Source: Planctomycetes bacterium RBG_13_46_10 | GTDB taxonomy: Bacteria; Planctomycetota; Phycisphaerae; Sedimentisphaerales; Anaerobacaceae | Direction: 5' to 3' | DNA length: 5,514 nt | Assembly (NCBI GenBank): GCA_001824645.1 | Contig: MHYD01000012.1 | Location: 4,983-10,496 of the forward strand | Shown here: piece after piece, positions 1-5,219 of the stretch | Position numbering within the stretch: position 1 is the first letter of the stretch | How the letters are laid out: every line of letters begins with the position of its first letter | The notes under the pieces: generated by a model | Told to the model about the DNA's origin: nothing | Seen by the model: only the letters and a program-made list of their open reading frames with translations | Databases searched by the model: none | Made by a program: the position numbers and the translations under genes

Positions 1-176
1 GACATCGCAACTTCATAGACATCGGGAAAGCATAATGCAATAGTCAAATCACACTGCGAGAGGTCCTTTTTGATTTGGTTTATCTCGCCACCTATATACC
101 TGCCGGGCCTGCGAACAAACGGCAGAAACTCCCGCTCGACTTTTTCAGACAAAATTATTACATCTCTTTTATTCAC
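1..176 (-). CDS. B12-binding/radical SAM family protein, N-terminal 58 residues (runs off the left edge)
   Basis: Reading the minus strand from a GTG at 176-174 gives an open frame of 58 complete codons to the window edge. The peptide contains RPGRYIGGEIN (residues 23-33) and FPDVYEVAM (50-58). From memory, these match the opening of the uncharacterised radical-SAM family known as TIGR03960, in which a B12-binding-like domain precedes the radical-SAM domain. The CxxxCxxC cluster motif would lie beyond the window and is not visible. No ATG is in frame upstream; the frame is closed by tandem stops further up. The start is therefore GTG at 176, or a TTG at 152-150 that has a purine-rich AAGAGA upstream. 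No convincing Shine-Dalgarno precedes the GTG. The gene is divergent from apbE and has no evident link to Rnf. Family assignment rests on two short motifs and is fairly but not fully secure. Confidence 0.75.
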   Translation of the reverse strand, partial: MNKRDVIILSEKVEREFLPFVRRPGRYIGGEINQIKKDLSQCDLTIALCFPDVYEVAM

Positions 177-264
177 AGCGACATTATAAATCGACTGCCG
201 ACTATTTTCTATTGATTATTACCCTGTTATAAATTATCAATGCTGTTATTTCAGGAAACGTCTT
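177..264. promoter_or_regulatory. Divergent promoter region between the radical-SAM gene and apbE
   Basis: This AT-rich gap of 88 bases must hold the 5' signals of both genes. On the minus strand a perfect TATAAT lies at 188-183, with only a poor -35 (TAGAAA) 17 bases upstream. On the plus strand the best pair seen by eye is TTGATT (212-217) and TATCAA (235-240), separated by 17 bases; TATAAA at 228-233 is an alternative -10. The apbE ribosome binding site AGGAAA is at 253-258, six bases before its ATG. TTATAAAT occurs twice (184-191 region and 227-234), probably just base composition. The promoter calls are guesses by eye. Confidence 0.4.
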
Positions 265-1323
265 ATGAATATAAAAAACAGTAGAATCCTGCTTATAATC
301 CTCAGTGTTTCATTGGTTACATTACTGTATTTTCTTATACTAAGAGGCCCAGCCGAGGTCGACAGCAATTACCGCCTTGTTATGGGGACATTTGCCCGAG
401 TTGTCGTTATCGCAGAGAAGCGCAATACTGCTAATCGATGCATTGAGGCCGCCTTTGCAGAAATCTATAAAGTTAACGAGCTTATGAGCAGATTCAAAAG
501 TGACTCGGAAATAAGCATCGTGAACCGAGAGGGATTTGGCCGAGCAGTTAAAGTCAGTGATTCAACTTACGAAGTTCTGCAAAAAAGCGTCTCTTTCAGC
601 AAACTGTCCGATGGAGCCTTCGATATTACTGTCGGACCTTTGGTAGATTTGTTTCGCTCATCAGAAAAAACAGAAGTCGCACCCGGCCCAGAAGAAATTG
701 CTCAGGCCAAGGCTAAAGTTGGTTTTGAGAAGTTGAAATTAGATGACACCAATAAAACGGCCAGTTTTACAGTAGAGGGCATGAGACTGGACCTCGGGGG
801 CATAGCAAAAGGTTACGCTGTTGATAAAGCAATCGAAGCTGCGCAAAAAGCCGGGGCACTCGGTGCAATGGTTGACATCGGCGGCAATATTCGATGCTTT
901 GGTGCAGCACCACGCGGCAAAGATAAATGGCTTATCGGCCTACAAGACCCAAAAACAGTGGAAAATCCAAACCTACAGATACCAGGCGCAGGCGGAAATG
1001 ATTATTTATTGACACTAAAATTAAAAGATAGAGCTGTTGCTACAAGCGGCGACTATCAGCAGTTTGTTATAATAAACGGCAAACGTTTGAGTCACATTTT
1101 AAACCCCCACACCGGAATAAGCGCCGAGGATCTATCCAGCGTGACAATAATTGCAGATAATGCCACCGACGCAGATGCTTTATCAACAGCGGTTAGTGTA
1201 ATGGGAATCGAAAAAGGCCTAACTTTAATAGAGAAACTGCCGGACACCGAAGCAATCTTGATAACATCACCGCCAGATTCCAAACTTATGAAAACCAGCG
1301 GGGTAGAAAAATATATAAAGTAG
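265..1323 (+). CDS. apbE: FAD:protein FMN transferase (ApbE/flavin transferase)
   Basis: ApbE enzymes split FAD and attach FMN through a phosphoester to threonine of target proteins, including RnfG and RnfD, using a bound divalent cation. The 352-residue product has the usual family length. A short basic start is followed by a hydrophobic segment (about residues 8-26) with no lipobox cysteine, so it is probably an anchored or exported protein facing outside the cytoplasmic membrane rather than a lipoprotein. Visible family motifs are MGTFA (40-44), the core motif LDLGGIAKGYAVD (175-187), VDIGGNI (about 202-208), VATSGDYQQF, SHILNPHTG (276-284, usually HILDPRTG) and DADALSTAV (302-310), whose D304 and T308 correspond to the usual metal ligands. 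AGGAAA six bases upstream supports this ATG. It converges on rnfB with 32 bases between stops, so it is transcribed separately from rnf although its likely substrates are RnfD and RnfG. No catalytic motif appears broken. Confidence 0.95.
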   Translation: MNIKNSRILLIILSVSLVTLLYFLILRGPAEVDSNYRLVMGTFARVVVIAEKRNTANRCIEAAFAEIYKVNELMSRFKSDSEISIVNREGFGRAVKVSDSTYEVLQKSVSFSKLSDGAFDITVGPLVDLFRSSEKTEVAPGPEEIAQAKAKVGFEKLKLDDTNKTASFTVEGMRLDLGGIAKGYAVDKAIEAAQKAGALGAMVDIGGNIRCFGAAPRGKDKWLIGLQDPKTVENPNLQIPGAGGNDYLLTLKLKDRAVATSGDYQQFVIINGKRLSHILNPHTGISAEDLSSVTIIADNATDADALSTAVSVMGIEKGLTLIEKLPDTEAILITSPPDSKLMKTSGVEKYIK

Positions 1324-1355
1324 TTGTTTTAAAGCAAAATGTGAGTATACCCTAA

Positions 1356-2267
1356 TTAAGTGCTGGTTACTTTTTCTGTATCTTTTCTGCTTGGTTGGCG
1401 AGGTTCGGGGGCGGTTTTGCCGCGATAAACAATAACGCCGGTCGGGCATTTGTCCATCGCAGTTTCGTTCTTTTCGTTAGGCTGGTATTTTTCGTAACTC
1501 AATCGGGCTAAATTATCTTCAACAGTGAAAACATCGCTCTGCTTTGCACATAGCCCACAGCCGATACAGCCGACCTTGCACATCGAGCGCGTTACCTTGC
1601 CGGACTCTTTGCTGCTGCAGGCTACCGTCATCATATTCTCACAACTAAAAGGAACCATCTGGATAAGATTCCGCGGGCAGGCCTTCGAGCAGGCTGTGCA
1701 GCCGGTGCATTTCTCGTAGTCAACAACAGCCAAGCCGTCAACAATGTGAAGGGCATCGAACTTGCAGGCTTTTGTGCAGTCGCCAAAGCCGAGGCAGCCG
1801 AACTTGCACGCCTGCACAGGAGACAATGCATTCGCAGCTATACAGCTTTGTATGCCTTGATATTTTGCAAATAAGGTTTTGTCGGCCTGATGTGCACGAC
1901 AGTGGACAATTGGGCGAAAAGGGAAGCCATCAGTGCGAACCTGAATATTTAGAATCTCAGCGATTTTCCCAGAGGTTTGCGGCCCGCCCGGCGAACATCT
2001 ACCAATCAGCCCCGGGTCCTGCATAACAGCTTTTGCGTATTGAGCGCAGCCACCGAAGCCACAGGCACCGCAATCCAGGTGCGGCAATATTTCATAAACC
2101 TGCTCAACCTTCGGGTCAACTTCAACCTTGAGCTTCTCTTTTGCTATCAGAAGCACTATGGCAAAACCAGTACCCAGGCCAAGCATTGTAAGCCCTGCCG
2201 GCCAGGCACTATTCCATAGCTCGAAATAGATTCCCGCTTGCGCGGGAATGACAAATGTTTCTATCAT
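1356..2267 (-). CDS. rnfB: Rnf complex subunit B, long multi-cluster ferredoxin type
   Basis: RnfB is the ferredoxin-facing Fe-S subunit of the ion-pumping ferredoxin:NAD oxidoreductase. The ATG at 2267 overlaps the rnfA stop as ATGA and has AGGA at 2279-2276, eight bases upstream. An in-frame ATG at 2348 lies inside rnfA and lacks that support, so I chose 2267 (303 residues). One membrane helix spans about residues 24-43. Next comes the RnfB Fe-S domain with C66, C69, C74 and C91. C154, C158, C164, C168 and C187, C190, C193, C197 fit two ferredoxin-type clusters. C234, C237, C240 and C274 fit one more; the ligands expected for its partner cluster are absent (see findings). C123, C142, C209, C217 and C230 are unassigned; several have counterparts in clostridial-type RnfB as I remember it. 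Residues 6-14 are encoded by a dispersed palindromic repeat, making the region before the helix longer than usual. It is the last gene of the operon. Confidence 0.95.
   Translation of the reverse strand: MIETFVIPAQAGIYFELWNSAWPAGLTMLGLGTGFAIVLLIAKEKLKVEVDPKVEQVYEILPHLDCGACGFGGCAQYAKAVMQDPGLIGRCSPGGPQTSGKIAEILNIQVRTDGFPFRPIVHCRAHQADKTLFAKYQGIQSCIAANALSPVQACKFGCLGFGDCTKACKFDALHIVDGLAVVDYEKCTGCTACSKACPRNLIQMVPFSCENMMTVACSSKESGKVTRSMCKVGCIGCGLCAKQSDVFTVEDNLARLSYEKYQPNEKNETAMDKCPTGVIVYRGKTAPEPRQPSRKDTEKVTST
2227..2252. repeat. Dispersed REP-like palindrome inside the 5' end of rnfB
   Basis: The plus strand reads ATTCCCGC (2230-2237), TTGC, GCGGGAAT (2242-2249): a perfect 8-bp inverted repeat with a 4-base loop, flanked by TAG on the left and GAC on the right. 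This sequence family, which when translated gives VIPAQAGI, is known as a dispersed repeat in many bacterial genomes. Here it is read in frame as residues 6-13 of RnfB. In the rnfB mRNA it would fold into a hairpin with a GCAA loop, a GNRA-type tetraloop, at about +19 to +38 from the start codon. The palindrome is certain; its membership of the dispersed family is from memory. Confidence 0.85.
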
Positions 2268-2854
2268 CTTATCATTCCTGCAAAACCCATAAAGGCCATA
2301 GCCAGTAACCCGGCAGTAATCAGCGTAATTGGCGCACCTTTCAGACACGCTGGCACATCAGCCAAATTCAGAGTTTCGCGAATACCTGCCATAATGCAGA
2401 TAGCCATTGTAAAGCCGATGCCTGCACCAAAACTGAGAACCACCGCTTCAAGCAGATTATCAATGCCCCATAGATTTATAAACAGACATAAACCTAAAAT
2501 TGCGCAGTTCGTGGTAATCAGCGGCAAAAATATTCCAAAGCTCTCGTATAATGACGGGAAAAACTTTCGCACATACATTTCAACCAGTTGAACAGCGCCG
2601 GCTATAACCAGTATGAAACAGACGTATCGTGTGACTTCCAGCGGCGTACCCATTAATACCAAATGGTCAATCAACCACGTCAACGTGCCGCTTAGAGTCA
2701 CAACGAACGTCACTGCCAGACCCATACCGAAAGCCATATCAATTCTGCCGGACACGCCAAGATAGGGACATATACCGAGAAATTTTGTAAAGACCAGGTT
2801 GTTGATTATAACGATAGATATAAAACCCATAATTAAAACGCTAAGAGTATTCAT
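2264..2854 (-). CDS. rnfA: Rnf complex membrane subunit A
   Basis: RnfA is an integral membrane protein, related to NqrE, that with RnfE forms the membrane core of the complex. The 196-residue length is normal for the family, and hydrophobic stretches fit the six helices expected. LGICPYLGVSGR carries C29 and TTNCAILG carries C117. By analogy with Na+-NQR, these two cysteines and the equivalent pair in RnfE hold a [2Fe-2S] centre inside the membrane. SFGAGIGFTMAICIMAGIRE near residues 139-158 is another typical stretch. AGAGGA at 2868-2863, eight bases before the ATG, supports the start. The 3' end overlaps rnfB by four bases (ATGA), suggesting translational coupling. Upstream is the 98-base gap to rnfE, the largest in the visible operon. 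Confidence 0.96.
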   Translation of the reverse strand: MNTLSVLIMGFISIVIINNLVFTKFLGICPYLGVSGRIDMAFGMGLAVTFVVTLSGTLTWLIDHLVLMGTPLEVTRYVCFILVIAGAVQLVEMYVRKFFPSLYESFGIFLPLITTNCAILGLCLFINLWGIDNLLEAVVLSFGAGIGFTMAICIMAGIRETLNLADVPACLKGAPITLITAGLLAMAFMGFAGMIR

Positions 2855-2892
2855 TATTTTATTCCTCTTATTTCATAATTGGTGCTCTTCAT
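2854..2892 (-). other. Possible 12-codon leader ORF ending at the rnfA start codon
   Basis: In the rnfE-rnfA gap, an ATG at 2892-2890 opens a 12-codon frame (MKSTNYEIRGIK) whose TAA stop shares one base with the rnfA ATG (TAATG). The rnfA ribosome binding site lies inside this frame. Upstream there is only a weak TGAG-type binding site. The ten bases around its start (AAATAATGAA) are repeated exactly at the rnfA start, so it may be a short duplication rather than a translated leader. Nothing but the geometry supports translation. Confidence 0.2.
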
Positions 2893-2912
2893 TATTTATC
2901 TCATATCAAATA

Positions 2913-2938
2913 ATGGTGGGGCAAGCCCCACCCTACCA
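2913..2938. repeat. GC-rich palindromic repeat in the rnfE-rnfA gap
   Basis: GGTGGGGC (2915-2922), AA, GCCCCACC (2925-2932) is a perfect 8-bp inverted repeat, followed on the plus strand by CTACCAT. It stands out as the only GC-rich stretch in an AT-rich 98-base gap (2855-2952). From memory, the string with its CTAC flank resembles a dispersed intergenic repeat seen in many bacterial genomes. On the rnf transcript the strong hairpin is followed by ATTATTTGATAT, which is not a proper T-run. It is therefore better called a repeat or mRNA hairpin than an intrinsic terminator. Confidence 0.75.
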
Positions 2939-2952
2939 TCTTGAATATGGCT

Positions 2953-3573
2953 TTATCTTGCTCTTTTAGTTATCAGGTTTACCAGCCCTAACATAAGCCC
3001 CAGGGTTAAAAATGCTCCCACAGGCATACTCATCGCAGCCCAAGGGACAAAAGCATTCGGCATCAACTGGACTTCGAATATTTTGCCCGTGGAAAGAAGC
3101 TCCCTTACGCTGGCTAAAACACATAAGACAATTGTAAAACCGGCACCCATTCCTATCGCATCTATAATGCTTATGCCTACAGTGTTTTTACTCGCACACG
3201 CTTCCGCCCGGCAAATTATAATACAGTTAACAATTATTAATGGGACATAAGGCCCAAGCATTTCGCTCATTCTCGGCAAAAACGCCTTTAAAAACAAATC
3301 CGCAATTGTAACAAATGCAGCTATAGTCAATGTGAACATCAGGATTCGCAGGTGAGGCTTTAAGAGATTTCTCATCAGGCTGACAACGATATTGCTGCAT
3401 ACAAGCACAAAAATAACACTAAGGCCCATTGTCAAAGCCGGCTTGACCGCCGCTGTCACCGCCAGCGTAGGGCACATTCCCAGAACCAGCCGAAAGGTAG
3501 GATTCTCACGCCATAAACCAGCTATGAGCGTATCTTTGTAAAGTCCGGCTTTAGTATTACTTTGGTTTGTCAT
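2953..3573 (-). CDS. rnfE: Rnf complex membrane subunit E
   Basis: RnfE is the paralogue and partner of RnfA (NqrD-like) in the membrane core of the Rnf pump. The 206-residue product has hydrophobic segments compatible with six helices. Family signatures are ENPTFRLVLGMCPTLAV (residues 23-39, with C34), PLIIVNCIII (111-120, with C117), followed by RAEACASKN, and DAIGMGAGFT. C34 and C117 are the expected ligands shared with RnfA for the intramembrane Fe-S centre. C121 and C126 lie just after, where I recall glycine and an aromatic residue in homologues, so two extra cysteines sit near the cluster. The ATG lies inside the end of rnfG, a 17-base overlap, with AAGGG about 11 bases upstream, which is a slightly long spacing. 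The ion specificity (Na+ or H+) cannot be told from the sequence. Confidence 0.96.
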   Translation of the reverse strand: MTNQSNTKAGLYKDTLIAGLWRENPTFRLVLGMCPTLAVTAAVKPALTMGLSVIFVLVCSNIVVSLMRNLLKPHLRILMFTLTIAAFVTIADLFLKAFLPRMSEMLGPYVPLIIVNCIIICRAEACASKNTVGISIIDAIGMGAGFTIVLCVLASVRELLSTGKIFEVQLMPNAFVPWAAMSMPVGAFLTLGLMLGLVNLITKRAR

Positions 3574-4177
3574 TACTAATCAATCCCTTTTCCTGCATCT
3601 GCTTTTTTATCTGAGGAAGGTAATCATTTATTATCTTAACAACTGCTTCGCTGCTGACGGTAGCACCGGTTATTGCAACGATTTCAGAATCAATTTTTTT
3701 AGGATCTCCTGTTTTTACGAGCTTTAGGACATCAACAGGAGCTGATTTGAACTGGTTTTGATAGAAATTATCTTTGATTTGGTCTCCGAAACCGGGCGTT
3801 TCATTACTCGCCAGGACATTAAAGCCGACAATTTTTTCAATATTCTTGTTAACAGCAATAACCAGCTCAATTTTATCCTGAAAACCCGAACCAGCGGCTT
3901 TAAAGCTCCAGCCGACACATTCTCCCATCTTGGTCACAGCTTTATAAATATTAACTTTTTCTTTTTTTCCACCTATAGAATCAATTTCAACTGTTGTTGC
4001 TAATTCCGGCTTAGCTCCCGGCAGAAGAGCACCGGTCAAGAGATTAAATTTCTCTGTTTTGTTCCCCTCTATTCTTTCCGACAAAGCATAATTCGTCGCT
4101 GCTATTAACAAACCGAAAAGGAATGATGAAACAATCAACAGCCAGCTTTGTTGAATAAAATATTTTATCTTAAACAC
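3557..4177 (-). CDS. rnfG: Rnf complex FMN-binding subunit G
   Basis: RnfG is a membrane-anchored protein whose large domain faces outside the cytoplasm and carries FMN covalently bound to threonine. I place the start at GTG 4177-4175 because a perfect AGGAGG (4191-4186) lies eight bases upstream. The longer frame from ATG 4219 would put that site inside the gene and add 14 residues read from rnfD. The protein is then 206 residues. A single helix spans about residues 11-30. ASNETPGFGDQI (123-134) is the typical FMN-domain loop. The flavinylation motif reads AITGATVSS (168-176), with T173 as the predicted acceptor; the usual first serine of SGAT is threonine here. The gene overlaps rnfD by eight bases and rnfE by 17, so translation of all three is probably coupled. 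ApbE encoded nearby is the likely modifying enzyme. Confidence 0.95.
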   Translation of the reverse strand: MFKIKYFIQQSWLLIVSSFLFGLLIAATNYALSERIEGNKTEKFNLLTGALLPGAKPELATTVEIDSIGGKKEKVNIYKAVTKMGECVGWSFKAAGSGFQDKIELVIAVNKNIEKIVGFNVLASNETPGFGDQIKDNFYQNQFKSAPVDVLKLVKTGDPKKIDSEIVAITGATVSSEAVVKIINDYLPQIKKQMQEKGLISNDKPK

Positions 4178-5183
4178 GTGGTTTACCTCCTGCTGGGATG
4201 CGTCTGCAAAGCCTGTCAATCAATGGCGTCATGCCATTCATCAAGAGAACTGAAAACATCATGCCTTCGGGGTACTCCCCGACAATTCTTATAAGCATTG
4301 TTATAGTTCCTACTCCTGCACCAAAAAGCCACATTCCTCTGCGTGTCAAAGGCGCAGTGACAGGGTCGGTTGCAATGAAAAAGGCGCCCAACAGCATTCC
4401 GCCGCCGGTCAAATGAAAAATCGGCTGAATATAAGCATTAGAATCTATCAGATAGGCAATCACCGCGAAGACAAAAGCTGACAACAACACAGCCAATGGC
4501 GTGTGAATGGTTATCGTCCGCCTTACCAATAAATAAAGACCGCCTATCAAAAGCGCAATAGCACTTGTTTCGCCCAGACAGCCGCCCACTGCGCCAGTGA
4601 ATGTGGCTTTAAACTGGTCTTCATCATAAATATTAGCACCACTTTTTTCCTTTATGGCTATTTTGCTCCAGGCCAACGGTGTTGCCTGTGTCCTCGCATC
4701 AACTTTGTTCTCAGGAGAAATCTTAGGCATAGCAATATCGACCGTAGCCGGCACCGTCCAGGTTGTCATTAACATTCCGAAAGAGGCGGTTAAAAACGCT
4801 CTTCCCACCATCGCGGGATTAAAAATATTAGAGCCGAGTCCGCCGAAGACCATTTTCCCGATTGCGATGGCAAAGCAGCTACCGATTATCGCTGCCCAAA
4901 AAGGCAAGGCAGGTGGAAGTGATAAAGCCAGGATGATGCCGGTAACAACAGCACTAAAATCGCTGAGTGAATTGGGCTTTTTACGGATTAGGTTGCAAAG
5001 CCACTCGGTTGCAACCGCTGAAATAACACAGGTGGAAATAAGAATAAGCGCATAGAAGCGAAAATAATAGCCCGCTGCCGCCATTGCCGGCGTCAGGCCG
5101 ATTATTACATCTATCATTACATCGCGCGTAGATAAACGCTGGCTAAAATGTGGAGCGCATGAAACTCTTATATCGCTTAACAT
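4170..5183 (-). CDS. rnfD: Rnf complex membrane subunit D (FMN-bearing)
   Basis: RnfD is the large polytopic subunit, related to NqrB, that holds a covalent FMN and is thought to take part in ion translocation. The 337-residue product is of typical length and mostly hydrophobic. Signatures are SDFSAVVTGIILALSLPP (74-91), GKMVFGGLGSNIFNPAMVGR (109-128), GGCLGETSA (200-208), ATDPVTAPLTRRG (271-283) and GEYPEGMMF (302-310). The flavinylation site is the segment VDARTQATPLA (161-171), with T168 as the predicted acceptor; the more usual form is SGATPL. AGGA at 5196-5193, nine bases before the ATG, supports the start. It follows rnfC by 36 bases, and its last codons contain the ribosome binding site and GTG start of rnfG. 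No breaks or missing blocks are seen. Confidence 0.96.
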   Translation of the reverse strand: MLSDIRVSCAPHFSQRLSTRDVMIDVIIGLTPAMAAAGYYFRFYALILISTCVISAVATEWLCNLIRKKPNSLSDFSAVVTGIILALSLPPALPFWAAIIGSCFAIAIGKMVFGGLGSNIFNPAMVGRAFLTASFGMLMTTWTVPATVDIAMPKISPENKVDARTQATPLAWSKIAIKEKSGANIYDEDQFKATFTGAVGGCLGETSAIALLIGGLYLLVRRTITIHTPLAVLLSAFVFAVIAYLIDSNAYIQPIFHLTGGGMLLGAFFIATDPVTAPLTRRGMWLFGAGVGTITMLIRIVGEYPEGMMFSVLLMNGMTPLIDRLCRRIPAGGKPRV

Positions 5184-5219
5184 TCAAACTTTTCCTGTTG
5201 TAAAACCATCAACTTCCAA

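Noticed and set aside
212..240. FNR-like half-sites TTGAT and ATCAA upstream of apbE, tempting for an anaerobic respiratory gene.
   Set aside because: They are separated by 19 bases, not the four of an FNR site, so they do not form one operator; the region is AT-rich and such matches arise easily.
265..360. ApbE as a lipoprotein, as in some bacteria.
   Set aside because: The hydrophobic N-terminus is not followed by any cysteine in a lipobox context.
1293..1375. Inverted repeat AACCAGC (1293-1299) and GCTGGTT (1362-1368) followed by TTTTT, as a shared terminator for apbE and rnfB.
   Set aside because: The 62-base loop is far too long for an intrinsic terminator and both arms lie in coding sequence. 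The short gap itself has only a weak TTTT/AAAA pairing.
2268..2348. N-terminal extension of rnfB from ATG 2348 (27 extra residues).
   Set aside because: It lies wholly within rnfA, is unlike any RnfB start I know, and the ATGA start at 2267 has a good ribosome binding site.
4267..4282. Perfect palindrome TCGGGG-TACT-CCCCGA.
   Set aside because: It encodes the conserved GEYPEG stretch of RnfD, so protein constraint explains it; no flanks suggest a repeat element.
4654..5055. A 133-codon plus-strand open frame opposite rnfD, and similar frames opposite rnfA and rnfB.
   Set aside because: These are antisense shadows of strongly supported rnf genes; they lack ribosome binding sites and recognisable motifs.
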